Shown one piece after another: positions 1 to 11,278 of a stretch of DNA of 64,000 nt. Every line of letters begins with the position of its first letter. Within the stretch, counting starts at the first letter, position 1. Below the pieces are notes generated by a model. That model saw only the letters and a program-made list of their open reading frames with translations, did not search any database and was not told the origin of the DNA. The translations under genes and the position numbers were made by a program. This DNA comes from Megascapheus bottae. Lineage: Eukaryota > Chordata > Mammalia > Rodentia > Geomyidae. The DNA is taken from positions 5,302,106 through 5,366,105 of the forward strand of contig JANJXV010000024.1 of assembly GCA_024803745.1 (NCBI GenBank), in the 5' to 3' direction.

Positions 1-141
1 TAACAACAGATGCTGGAAGGGATGTGGCCAGGAGGGATCACTACAACACATGGGTGGAGTGCAAACTCGTTCAACCACTATGGAAAGCAGTATGGCAGTT
101 CCTCAAAAGACTAAACATAGACCTCCCCTATGACCCAGCAA
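1..141 (+). mobile_element. L1 ORF2 C-terminal fragment, truncated at its 3' side
   Basis: About 95% identical by eye to the reverse complement of 5,160-5,302, which is the ORF2 C-terminal region of the full-length L1. The recognisable downstream frame reads [18 protein letters not shown] and LPYDP. Homology stops at CCCAGCAA near base 140 and unrelated AT-rich DNA follows, so the rest of ORF2, the 3'UTR and the A tail are missing. The 5' side runs off the window. Upstream of KLVQPLW it carries the same net 2-base loss as the 5.2 kb copy, putting the Cys/His knuckle and the C-terminus in different frames. Confidence 0.85.
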
Positions 142-1475
142 AATTAGATATTTTTATTACTGGCTGTTTTTTGTTTGTTGTTGTTTGTCTTAAAATATTG
201 CCTCACAAAAATTTGAAGATTATCCATATCTGATAAGGAATGTGGGTACAATCCAAAACAATGGGCTGTTTTCTTTCGAACATATCAGTCTGTCTGACTG
301 ATAAATGGCCATAAGATGACTTGTTCACTTTTCAGCTAATTTAAGAATTACAAAAACCTAATGACTGCATGCTGTTAAAACTCCGTTTGGAAATTAGCAA
401 TTGATTATGTAGCACTTTACAATTCTTAAGGTTTCTCCATTAGTAATGAGTGTATTTTAAGCACATTTGTAGAGCTAAAACTAGTATCTGGGGATAGAAG
501 GCTAGTCTAGAGTGTAAAGTATTAGTCCTACTTGATTGTTAGTGTGAAATGCTGAGCTATATCTGGAATCCAACTTCAGGGATCTCAGAAGCTCATCTAA
601 GCCAAGGCATTAATGGTTTAACATTACATCCCAAGAGTGTTTTTGTTTTAAAAAAGAAAGTTATATACACCTATATATGCCACTGGAATAAATAGCAGCT
701 CAGGGAGGATTTCAGTTACCTAGAGAAAGCTATTGTTGTGAATATGCAATTAAATAGATAACTTTTATATATGTATTATATATATACTTTGTTATATATT
801 TTGTTTTATAGATATACAATGCATGTCTATATCTATATAGACACATGGATACATCTTTTGGACATATAAACAATATTTTTGAATAGATATGTGTACAGTA
901 TACAATGTTTTACAATATGGTGTGATACATAAGATATTAAATGGCATGAAATGATACGGCATGGTATGCTATGATATATTGACTCTGGTTTTTCTGGGGA
1001 TTCTACAATGTGTTCTCATGTACTAGAAGAAGATTTGAAGATTCTCTTGTGGGTAGTCAGAGGTAGGATAGGTGGGATTTGTTGAGTGTGTAATTTTACT
1101 GTTTTTATGTGACTTAGCATGGTTACCTCTAAGTATGCATTGTAAATATTCAGCAAACAATGAACAGAAGCTCACAATGATGTCTGCAGATCTTTCTTCT
1201 CTGGAACTCTGTCATGCATTTTCCTTCAATCTCTAGTTCCCTATAGACTCTGACACAATCATTTTCCTGGGTTGAGTAGCTGATAGCATTGTTTCTTGCT
1301 GCATCTGATTTTGTTTTGAATCTACAAGTAAACTATGTGTAGGAAAGTAATGTGTAGTTTTTTTTCCTCTCAAGGGAAGTGCTTTGTAACCTATTCAATG
1401 CAGCATAAATTCAAAATTTGTGACCTCTTTATAACACAAAAAATTAGTAACTTTTATGTAATCTAATAATATCAC
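142..1475. other. no gene seen; AT-rich DNA
   Basis: No recognisable gene or repeat family. There are short TATA/ATAT runs at about 765-900 and no open frame worth reporting. Confidence 0.6.
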
Positions 1476-1669
1476 CTTTTCTTTTGCTAGTCCTGGGCTT
1501 GAGTTCAGTGCCTGATCAATGTCCTTAGACTTTGTCAAGGCTAGAGCTCTACCACTTGAGCCTCAGCACCACTATGGCATTTTTCTATGTATGTGGTGCC
1601 GAGTAATTGAACCCGGGTTTTCGTGCATGCTAGGCAAGCACTCTACTACTAGGCCAAACTCCCAGCCCT
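1476..1669 (-). mobile_element. IDL-Geo-type dimeric SINE
   Basis: On the minus strand it starts with the ID-like head (GGGCTGGGAGTTTGG), has a B box AACCCGGGTTTTCG region, then the right monomer and the terminal CAGGACTAGC. The A tail (T run on plus) is short and interrupted. No clear TSD. It lies head to head with the next SINE. Confidence 0.85.
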
Positions 1670-1678
1670 TAGATGGAT

Positions 1679-1903
1679 AAAGAACTATAGTTAAGGGGCC
1701 GGGAGTTTGGCCTAGTGGTTAAAGTGCTTGCCTAGCATGCATGAAGACCCGGGTTCGATTCCTCGGTACCACATATATAGAAAAAAGCCGGAAGTGGTGC
1801 TGAGGCTCAAGTGGTAGAGCTCTAGCCTTGAGAAAGTCCAAGGACAGTGCTCAGGCCCTGAGCTCAAGCACAGGACTGGCAAAAAAAAAAGAACTATAGT
1901 TAA
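1679..1903 (+). mobile_element. IDL-Geo-type dimeric SINE with perfect TSD
   Basis: Full-length element at 1695-1890: a tRNA-Ala/ID-like left monomer with B box GGTTCGATTCC, the right monomer with GGCTCAAGTGGTAGAGC, and A10. The 16 bp direct repeats AAAGAACTATAGTTAA at 1679-1694 and 1888-1903 overlap the tail and are identical. This is a hallmark of L1-driven target-primed reverse transcription (TPRT). The identical TSD and intact boxes suggest a fairly recent insertion. Confidence 0.95.
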
Positions 1904-2434
1904 ATATTAACACAGGATATTATTATAACACATCTTTAAAAAATATAAAATGATAATACTAATGGTTAATGAGAATATAGAGCAATCAGGAATCTCACAA
2001 ATAGCTAGTAGATTCAACAGTAGTATAACTATTTAGGAAAGCAATTTGTAAGTGATGGTAAAGTTAAAAAATGTATATTTTCCCAGGGGAGTAATTCACA
2101 AACACCAAAGTTAGAGAAATCTGTATTTTAGGAAATCATTGAAATGTATTGTTCTATTGTTGTCAACATAATAATAAATATAAATTCAATTCATCAGTAG
2201 AACGTTTTTTAAATAGCTGAAAACTGAAAACAACTTTATTATCCATCAAAGGAAAGCAATGAATATAAATTGAGGTGTGTGTATGTGATGTAAAATGTAT
2301 TGATCCACATGTATTGTAATGTCAAGGAATACTTTTTTAAAAATAAAATTTTTATTGAACGAGAAAGGATGTTTGCAGAAGGAAACTTGAAGATAGGACA
2401 CTTATAAATCTTGTAACAATGTTCCATATACCTT

Positions 2435-2461
2435 TGTGTGCGTGTGTGTGTGTGTGTGTGT
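2435..2461 (+). repeat. (TG)n microsatellite
   Basis: About 13 TG units with one CG interruption. Confidence 0.9.
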
Positions 2462-2797
2462 ATTTGTATGTTAATGTCTGGTAGAATATGGAAACATACT
2501 GGAATAACAAAAGACAGAACTAATATATTCTTTCATTTTAAGGATCTGCACTAAAATACTATGCAGGATATTGTGACTTCAAATAAATATTAAAATATTA
2601 AATATATTTAGGATGTAAAATTATATAAAAGTATATATTTCCTCTTGTATTCACTTAAAATATATAACAAATCTTAAACATAATTGGTTTCCATTTAATC
2701 TATCTATAGCTAAAATAATTATTATATGTATTATATTTGAATTTCTCTTTGCCTTTGGCTTGTCTCAAAAAGTAGGGTAGCGATGTATTTTATTTCA

Positions 2798-3053
2798 GTT
2801 ATTTGTTTTTTGTTTTGTTTTGTTTTGGTCATGGGTCTTGAACCCTGGGTTTGGGCGCTGTACCTGAGCTCTTCAGCTCAAAGCTAATGCTAATGCTCTG
2901 CCACTTGAGCCACAGTGCCACTTGCTCTCTTCTGATGGTTAATTGGACATGAGTCTCAGGGACTTTCCTGCAAGAGCTGGCTTTGAACCACGATCCTCAA
3001 ATTTCAGCCTCTTAGGTAGCTAGGATTACAGGTGTGAGCCACCAGTGACTGGC
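2798..3053 (-). mobile_element. B1-like/tRNA-like composite SINE
   Basis: The minus strand reads a 7SL/B1-type left half (GTGGCTCACACCTGTAATCC motif, GGAGGCTGA-like), then CCAATTAACCATCAGAAG, then the same right monomer as the dimeric SINEs (GGCTCAAGTGGCAGAGC). The tail on the plus strand is GTTTTGTTTTGTTTTGG. Confidence 0.85.
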
Positions 3054-4422
3054 AGTATATTATTTTGAATTAAGTCCATCCAATATAAATTAACCAATGA
3101 GTGATACGTTTCTTTTTATTTTTTGTTTTTAAATTTTGAACACAGCATTTGTACTATGTTTAATATGTATTACGTAATGTTAATATTTCTGATGAGGAAG
3201 AGTCACTTAGCATTAGGAGATTTGCTTGAGATAGCAAATTTAGACTTAAAATTTGGTTTAGTGTATGTATTAATATGTATTTCAAGCTAACATAGATATA
3301 TTAGTTCTTTCAGAAGCTAGCTGAAATATTTGTCCTGAAATATTTCAAACTTTGATGGAAAACAGCAAAAACGAAGGGTAGGGTTTGATTAAACAGTTTT
3401 GTAGTAAGGAGGAAATGATTGATATTTGAGGTATTGCCAAATAAATTTGTTTTCAAAATTTTGCACCTTAATAACTCATGGAAATTTATATCCTTCTGTC
3501 TCTCACTTTTGATAATACTACGTCTAGAATACATCTCTAATAAATTCCAATTACCCTTTTCCCTCTTGAATTATTGCATGTGGTGATGAAAATTCAGATT
3601 TAGACTGTTATGCTTCTGGCAAAAAATATCAAATTAATAACAGAATTATGCAGTTAAATTGCATCTGTATTTGAAGTTATTTCCAGTATTAATATTTCTT
3701 TAATTAATGATTGAGACTCTACTATGTCTCACTGTCTTATTGAAGCATTTGTGGGATATTATTTTAAAAGATCTATAAAATTCTCTTGGAATCTGAGAGT
3801 TTCTTTCCATTTACAAACATTGAGTGAACTATAAAACAAAAGGAAGGTTCCTGCTCATATGTAACAATAAAAGTTATACAGTATATATAATTCAGCTTGT
3901 ATTTATAAACATTGCTAACTATTTGGGTTATACATGCTTCAGAATACTTTTAACTAGTACATTGACTTTTAAATTTGACAAAGGTGCTTTACATTCACAA
4001 AAGTCACATTATCTACTTAGATTGGATGGATATTTTCTCATCCTTTCTATCTGTCTTTGGTGGTCAGCATCCACTAGGCAGAAAACATTTCAATGGGAAA
4101 AATACTAATTTGAAGATAGTTTCTTTTAATCTCAGAAAAAATTAGCAATGAAACAGTCATTTGGAGACTGAAGACAAGATTTGTTATGTAAAATGCATAT
4201 TTATATTAGCAGTTACAATTTATTTTACTATCCTTCTGTTTGATACTGTACTGTGATCTATTTATTTCCTCTTAGAAAAATGAATCTTCCACTTAGCACT
4301 CACATGTTCATGGAAGGAATGATTTTAGACCATGTAAAGATTCTGAATATCACAAGAGTTACTGTTGCAAACAACATTCGTCATTTTGTAAGTTTAGAGA
4401 GAACACACTCTGCAAAGGAGTA
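3054..4422. other. no gene seen; AT-rich DNA
   Basis: Only short open frames with no recognisable domain (for example 3,310-3,534 minus and 3,824-4,108 plus). No repeat family recognised. Confidence 0.55.
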
Positions 4423-4548
4423 GTTTTTATTTTTATTTTTTTATTTTTAATATATTTTTTATTTTAATTAATAGACTGCTTACATTATATTCGACAGATA
4501 GAAGGTGCATTATATCACATATATTGATACCCCTTCTCATGCCTTGGT

Positions 4549-4572
4549 CCCCACTTCCCTCAACCCAACCCC
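4549..4572 (-). promoter_or_regulatory. G-quadruplex motif in L1 3'UTR
   Basis: On the minus strand, four G runs (4, 3, 3, 4) are separated by loops of 2, 4 and 4 bases, a canonical G3+N1-7 pattern. L1 3'UTRs of several mammals are known for such G-rich polypurine tracts. The same segment recurs at 15,341-15,369 in another copy. Confidence 0.7.
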
Positions 4573-4855
4573 ACTCCTCATCTTGTTTCCCCCCCTTCCT
4601 TATCCAATTTCAAATAACCAAATACAAATGTATCCAATATATCAGATAACAAAGTGAGATACTGTAATAATCTGAGATAACCAAGGGAGAGCAAAAGAGA
4701 CGAGAGATAACAGAGTACATTAAGGACAACAATCACTCATTATATGGCTTTTGTTTCTGTATACAAGAGGTCCTTTCATTTAGCATCATACTATATGGCC
4801 TTATGCATCTAGGTTTTGCTCTATTGCAAATTTCTGCTAGTAGAGCCCAAGGTTT

Positions 4856-7800
4856 CTATTGATTATGACAAATGAGAGAAACAATTGAACCTATGTTCCT
4901 TTGAGAATGGCTTACTTAATAGGATTTTTTCTAAGTCTTTCCATTTCCAAAGAAATGGGGCGATGTCATTCTTTCTGACAGCCACATAGAATTCCATTGT
5001 GTACAAATACTACACTTTGTTGATCCACTCATCACCTGAGGGGCATCTGGGTTGGTTCCATATCTTTGCTATGGTAAATAGTGCTGCAGTGAACATCATT
5101 GTGCTAGTGGATTTAGTATGTCCTTGTTTCTGGACAATTGGATAAATGCCTAGTAGTGAAATTGCTGGGTCATAGGGGAGCTCTATGTTTAGCCTTTTCA
5201 GGCACTGCCATACTGCTTTCCATAGTGGTTGAACGAGTTTGCACTCCACCCATGTGTAGTAGTGATCCCTCCTGGCCACATCCCCTCCAGCATCTGTTGT
5301 TATTAGTTTTCTTGATCCTGGCCATTCTAACTGGAGTGAGGTGGAATCTTAGAGTTGTTTTGATTTGCATTTCTTTTATGACCAGAGATATTGAGCATTT
5401 CTTCATGTGTCTATAGGCCATTTTTATTTTTTCTTCAGAGAAGACTCTCTTTAAGTCTTTGGACCATCTTTTAATGGGATGGTTGTTTCTTTGGAGATTA
5501 GTTTTGGAGTGATTCAATTTTTTGAGCTGTTGATATATTTTAAATATGAGGTCTTTGTCTGTTTTATGGTTGGTGAAGACCTTCTCCCACTCTGTAGGCT
5601 TTCTAGTTAATTTGCTACCTATGTCCTTTGCCATTCAAAAGCTCTGCAGTTTAATGAAGTCCCACTTATCCAGACATTCTCTGATTTGTTGTGATTCTTG
5701 GTTCTTATTAAGAAAGTTTCAACCTGTCTCAAGGAGGCTTAGTATGTCTCGAAATTTGTCTTTTAAAGTCTTCAGTGTGTCAGCTTTTACCTCAAGGTCT
5801 TTGATCCATTTGGAGTTAATTCTAGTGCAGGGTGACACAGAAGGATCCAACTTTAGTTTTCTGCATGTGCTTAACCAGTTCTGCCAGCACCACTTGTTAA
5901 AGAGGCTATCTTTCTTCCATTCTATTTTTTTGGCTCCCTTGTCAAAGATTAGGTGGCCATATGTCCTCAGTTCTATTCCATTGGTCTTCAGACCTGTTTT
6001 TGTGCCACTACCAAGCTGTTTTGATAATTATTGCTCTGTAATAGAGTCTAAAGTTTGGTATTGAAATTCCTCCTGTTCTTTCTACTAAGCAGTGTTTTTG
6101 CTGTACGGGGTCTTTTATTATTCCATATGAAATTTTGGATTGCCTCTTCTATTTCTTTAAAGAATGACATTGGGATATTGATGGGTATTGCATTGAATTT
6201 GTAGATAACCCTTGGCAAGATTGTCATATTCACGATGTTAATTCTTCCAATCCAGGAGCATGGGAGGTTTTTCCATTTCCTCAGTTCTGCTTTAATTTCC
6301 TTTTTCAGGGTTTTAAAGTTTTCATCAAAAAGGTCCTTTACATTCTTAGTTAAGCTAATTCCTAGGTACTTTATTTTATTTGAGACTATTGCAAAAGGAC
6401 TTGCTTTCCTGATTGTTGTCTCATTTCTCTCACTGATGGCATAGAGGAAGGCAGTTAATTTTTGAGGGTTAATTTTATACCCTGGAACTTTTCCAAAGTT
6501 TTAAATCAGCTCAAGGAGCTTGGGAGTGGAGTCTATGGGATTTCTTTAAATACAGAATCATGTCATCTGCAAAGAGGGAAAATTTTACTTCTCCTTTCCC
6601 TATTTGAATCCCCTTTATGCTTGCTTCTTGCCTTATTGCTCTGGCTAGGAATTTTAATACTATGTTAAAGAGGAGTGGAGAGAGTGGGCATCCTTCTCTC
6701 TTTCCTGATTTTAGAGGGAATGGCTTTAGCTTTTTACCATTAAGTATAATACTAGCTGTGGGTTTGTGATACACAGCCCTTATTATACTGAGGAATGTTC
6801 CATGTATTCCTAGTTTCTCCAGAGCTTTTAACATAAAGGGGTGTTGGATCTTGTCAAATGTCTTTTCTGCATCTATTGAGACAATCATGCGATTTTCTTC
6901 CTTACTCCTGTTGATGTGTTGAATTATGTTGATTTGTGTATGTTTAACCAGCTTTGCCTCCCTGTGATGAATCCTGTTTGATCATAGTGTATAATTTTTT
7001 TGATGAGTTGTTGTAGATGGTTGGCCAGTATTTTGTTGAGAAGTTTTGCATTGATGTTCATCAAAGAAATAGGTCTATAGTTCTCTTTTTTTGATGAATC
7101 TCTGTCTGGTTTGGGGATGAGGGTATACTGGCTTCATAGAATGAGTCTGGTAAAGAGCCTTCATTTTCAATTTCGTTGAAGAGCTTGAGGAGTATTGGTG
7201 TGAGCTCTGCTTTGAAGACCTTATAGAATTCAGCTGTAAATCCATCTGGCCCTGGGATTTTCTTAGGTGGAAGGTTTCTTATTGCCATTTCTCTTTCAGT
7301 GCTTCAAATAGGCCTCTTTAGTTGGGTTAGTTGTTCTTGGTTCAGTGTGGGTATTTTAATATTGGCTATAAATTCATCCGTTTCTTCTAGATTCTCAAAT
7401 TTGTTGGTGCAAATGTTTGAGGACTATTCCCTCATGATGCTCTGGATCTTGGTAATTTCTGTCATGATATTACCATTTTCAGCTGTGATTTTGTTTATTT
7501 CGGTATGCGCCCTTCTTTTTTTGGTAAGATTTGCTAAGGGTCTTTCAATTTTGTTAATTTTTTCAAAGAACCTACTCCTTGTTTTGTTGATTCATTCTAT
7601 AGTTTTTTTGGACTCCAATTCATTTAATTCTGCTTTGATTTTTAATAATTTTCTTCCTCCTACTGGGATTAGAGTAGGTTTGTTGCTCTTTTTCCAGGAG
7701 CTTAAGGTGACACATGAAATTGTTGGTTTGCTTTTTTTCCAATTTGTTATTGTAGGCACGCAGAGCTATAAATTTTCATCTGAGTACTGCCTTTGCCATG

Positions 7801-8608
7801 TCCTAAAGGAGCTCCTTTTTGTTAAATTTCATAAACTGTTGGATTTCTGTTCTGATTTCCTCGATGACCCATTGGTGATTCAACAATGTGTTGTTCAGTC
7901 TGCATGAGTTACAGGGTTTTTGTTGGTGGAGTTGTGTGTTCAGTTCCAGTTTGATACCCTTGTGGTCTGAGAGAGTGCAGGTAATAATTTCAGTGTTTCT
8001 CAATCTGCCCAGGTTTGCTTTATCCCCTAAAATGTGGTCTATTGTGGAAAATGTTCCATATGCTGCTGAAAACAACATATATTGTGTTGTTGCTGGGTGG
8101 AATAATCTACAGATGTCTGTTAGATCTAGTTGGTCTATACAGCCTTTTGCCTGGTTGATCTGCCCATTGGTGAGAGGTATGTTAAAGTCACCAGCAATCA
8201 CTATTTTGATCTACGTATGAATGTAAAATTTGCTTGATGAAGTGGAGCTCCGGGATTAGGTTTGTAGATATTTAGGATGGTTATGTCCTCCTGGAGGAAA
8301 GATCCCTTTAGTAGTATGTAGTAACCGTCTTTGTCTTTTCTCATTAGTTTTAGTTTGAAGTCTATTTTATCTGATATGAGGATGGCAACTCCACCCTGTT
8401 TATGGGGTCCATTAGCTTGATAAACTTTCTTCCAACCTCTCACTTTCAAAAAATATTTGTTTTTTGGGGTGAGATGTGTCTCTTGAAGATAGCAGAACGA
8501 TGGATCTTGCTTTTTGATCCAACTAGATAGTCTCTGTCGTTTAATTGGAGAGTTATATCCATTGATATTGAGAGTCAGGATTGAGAGATATTTATTAGTT
8601 CCTGCCAT
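4856..8608 (-). pseudogene. LINE-1 ORF2 (endonuclease-reverse transcriptase), broken
   Basis: ORF2p nicks target DNA and reverse-transcribes L1 RNA. From the ATG at 8,608 the endonuclease part is visible: TLNINGYN, LQETH, then after a frameshift near 8,205 AGDFN and SDHKGIKLEL, so the usual Asn, Glu, Asp and His positions are present. The RT domain shows KKIPGPDGFTAEFY (about 7,250), [15 protein letters not shown] (about 6,870) and the FADDMILYL catalytic box (about 6,530). The C-terminal part has [11 protein letters not shown] (about 5,290). The span of about 1,250 codons fits the family. The frame is split into at least six pieces. Near 5,240 a net 2-base change separates the zinc-knuckle start from [11 protein letters not shown], and a stop at 5,010 precedes the normal end at 4,856. 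Confidence 0.93.
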
Positions 8609-8696
8609 TTTTAAAAGCTTTCATTAGGGCCTGTGACTTGACAGTTCTTGTGGTACTTAGATAGTATGATTTTTAGTTGCCATTTCTTTCTCTGTA

Positions 8697-9817
8697 TTAC
8701 ATTTGTGTTGGTTTTCTATGTGTAGAACATCTTTGATAATTTTCTGTAATCTTGGTTTTGTTGCTACATAATGTTGCAGCTTTTCCCTGGAATTGAATGT
8801 TTTTTATTGTTCCCTCAGTTATGAATGAGAGCTTAGCTGGGTACAGTGTTCTTGGTTGGTAGTTATTTGACTTCAGGGCATGACATATATCCTTCCAATC
8901 TCTTCTTGCTTGCATGGTCTCTGCTGAGAAATCTGGGGTTTTTCTGATTGCTTTGCCTTTGTAGGTGATTGTTCTTTTCTCCCTGGCAGATTTTAGAATC
9001 CTTTCTTTGGACTCTATTGATCCTGTTCAGATTATAATGTGGCTGTGGGATGTCCTTTTCTCATCAGGTCTGTTTGGGGTTCTAAAAGCTTATTGTATCT
9101 GGATGGGCCTGCCCTTCTGGATATTTGGGAAGTTCTCTGAAATGATTCCCTGAAGTATATTTCCAATACCATTGACCTGTTTCTCCAGACCCTCCTCAAT
9201 ACCAATTAGCCTTAAGTTAGGGTTCCTAATTGTATCTTAGACCTCCTGAAGTGTTCTCTCATATTTCCTAGATTTTGTTTGACTCCTTTTCTGTTCTTTC
9301 TCTATAACAACTAAATTATCTTCACCCCCGGAAATTCTCTCTTCTGCATTGTCTAACCTGCTGTCAAAGCTTTCTACTTTATTATTCAACTCCCTTGTTT
9401 CTAATTGCTCATTTTTGATGCCTTGCATCTCTTGTTTTAGACCATGTATGGATTTCTTTAACTCCTTGATTTCCATTTGAGTTGTTAGCTCAGCAGCTTT
9501 ATTCTCTTTGGACTCTTGTTGGAGTTCAGTCACCTTTTTGTTTGTGGATTCTATGAATTCATCCATTTTTCTTTGAAAAACCTTTATTATGGCCTCCTTT
9601 ATGGCTTTCCCTTTTTCACATATCACCTTGTTTATGGTTTCCTCTTGTTTAGCTATGGCTTCCTCCCTTTTATCTCTTTCTTTATGTTTTCACACTTTTC
9701 ATTAATGATGTTTATCAATTGCATTTGTATAGCACTTGGAAGACCCTCCTCTATATTTGCCACTGACTGCTCCATTGCCTGTTTATATTGGGTGGGAGAT
9801 GCTATTCCTTAATTTGA
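8697..9817 (-). pseudogene. LINE-1 ORF1 (RNA-binding chaperone), broken
   Basis: ORF1p is the coiled-coil RNA-binding protein of the L1 particle. The frame at 9,626-9,237 is a Lys/Glu-rich heptad region (for example MEIKELKKSIHGLKQEMQG), followed by the usual DNAEERI segment. It ends at a premature stop near 9,237. The RRM-like NLRLIGIEEG follows in a neighbouring stretch. The C-terminal domain reads MQARRDWKDICHALK to the stop at 8,697. The probable start is at about 9,817, where an ATG is followed immediately by a stop in this copy. The length of about 373 codons is ordinary. ORF2 begins 88 bases downstream, the usual bicistronic layout. Confidence 0.88.
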
Positions 9818-9829
9818 CATTTTTCTTGA

Positions 9830-11278
9830 GTTTCTTATTCTGCCCATTTGAAAATGGGAGCAAGATTAATACTGAACAAGGTTATACTTTTTCAGATATA
9901 ACCAACCTAGACCTTTTTAGTTGGCTGACAATAGATGTTCACACTTTTAGATTGTTAATATCACTCTCTCTTACTTTTTGTGCACTTACATACAAATCTA
10001 ATAAAACCACAGATTACCAATTTATGACCAAAACAGTGAGCCCCTCAATCCAATCTCTATTGTGTTTAAATCCCTCTGGACCTAGAGTATAATTGAACTC
10101 CTAGATACACCACCATCAAATGTAGATCTTTGCATTATAAGAGTTGAAGGATGGACAGAGGACCAGAGATAGAAAAATAATATGAAAGACAACAGGGGAG
10201 GTAGGAAAAGAATACCGCAAGAGTGTAAGATTATTGTAGTAATGTAGAAAAGATATAGTGTAAGGATAACTGATCTAAGGTGATAGACAGGTAGAATATT
10301 TGAGTAGAAAGTTTAGGAGAACTTAGATAAAACGTATGAAAATAAGAAGAGTAAAAAGAAGAATATATAGAGAAAAGAGGGAGGTAGATATAGGAGATTT
10401 CAATGATACAAATTTTAAAAAGAAAAAAGAAACAAAACAACAACAAAAGAAAACAAAACACACCAAAAATGGGTATTCTTTAGTTTTTTTTTTCGGGGCG
10501 GGGCAGGATAGGAAAGTTGTGTCTCCACTAAATTCAAGATCCAAATACTTCATAAAATCTTTTTCTCCTGTGGTTTGGTTTTGTGGTTTTTCAGATCAGA
10601 TTGCTTGATTGGGCAAACGAAGCTGAAAGATTCCCAGGCAGCTTTGTTTACCAGTTTACCAGGCCAGAGTCCCAGCGCAGGGGACTGACTTCAGCATTGC
10701 TGAGCCCATATTTCCGGCTAAGGGATCTCTGGAAAATCCTTTACCTGTTAGAATGATGGCGCTGCCAGCACCACCTCTCAGGCTCCAGTTGCTTTGGCCG
10801 GGTCTTTGCTAGCAGTCAAGATGGCACTGCTCTCAGCTGGAGAAGGAGGGGCTCCCTCCCAATGCCCTTCTGCGAGCAGAACTGGAAACTTCTCCTCGGA
10901 GGTACTCACAAATTGCTGGATTCTTCGGTTCCGTGAAGCTGGCAGGTCCCTGCACGGCCAGGTGTTGGCTCTGGGCTCGCGCAGGCTCTGTGTTGCTCTG
11001 TCTGCAGCTGGCAGGTCTGCGCTGCCGAGAAGCCCTGTCTCTGCTCATATTCAGAAGAGCTTTGAATCCTTGGCTGCTGGCCGCATGGCTGGCGGGGCTC
11101 CACACTGTCTTCTTGCGCAGGTATTCTGTCTTTTTCCTCTCTGACAGATCTCTGTGGTGCTAAAGCTTACTTAAGATCAAGTTTTGGTAAAGAACTGTCC
11201 CCTACACTGCCACAACTTATATCTTGGCAAGAGCTCAGAATGACTCACACTGAACCGCCGTCATCTTCCACTGATCTA
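9830..11278 (-). promoter_or_regulatory. L1 5'UTR with internal promoter region
   Basis: This covers the start of the element to ORF1. The outer 650 bases (10,620-11,278) are GC- and CpG-richer than anything else nearby, as expected of an L1 internal Pol II promoter. The first 20 or so bases on the minus strand contain GGAAGATGACGGCGG (11,255-11,269), a one-base-variant match to the YY1-type AAGATGGCGG signal at L1 5' ends. I see no tandem monomers of the mouse type; GCTGGCAGGT occurs twice but not as a regular repeat. The inner part (9,830-10,500) is AT-rich. Confidence 0.7.

Larger units (their letters stand above)
4423..11278 (-). mobile_element. near full-length LINE-1, inactivated
   Basis: The element runs right to left: 5'UTR about 11,278-9,830, ORF1 9,817-8,697, an 88 bp spacer, ORF2 8,608-4,856, 3'UTR 4,855-4,453 and an A-rich tail (TTTTTA repeats on plus) to 4,423. 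Total about 6.85 kb, normal for a complete mammalian L1. Both ORFs carry frameshifts and stops, so it cannot mobilise itself. A TSD is ambiguous: T/A-rich TTTTTATTTT occurs next to both ends but cannot be told apart from the tail. It belongs to the lineage whose 3' end reads CCTTCTATTAATTACAATAA or similar. Confidence 0.95.

Noticed and set aside
1736..1770. A tRNA-like gene with perfect-looking A and B boxes
   Set aside because: It is the left monomer of a SINE (TSD and A tail present), not a functional tRNA gene; no cloverleaf is preserved.
5138..9812. Many plus-strand open frames of 60-200 codons (for example 7,299-7,907)
   Set aside because: They are antisense to L1 ORF1/ORF2. The A-rich L1 sense strand has few antisense stops, and none shows a host domain.
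10794..11163. GC-rich frames on both strands resembling a first exon with a CpG island
   Set aside because: The segment is the 5'UTR of the minus-strand L1: it ends at the YY1-like start and is collinear with ORF1.
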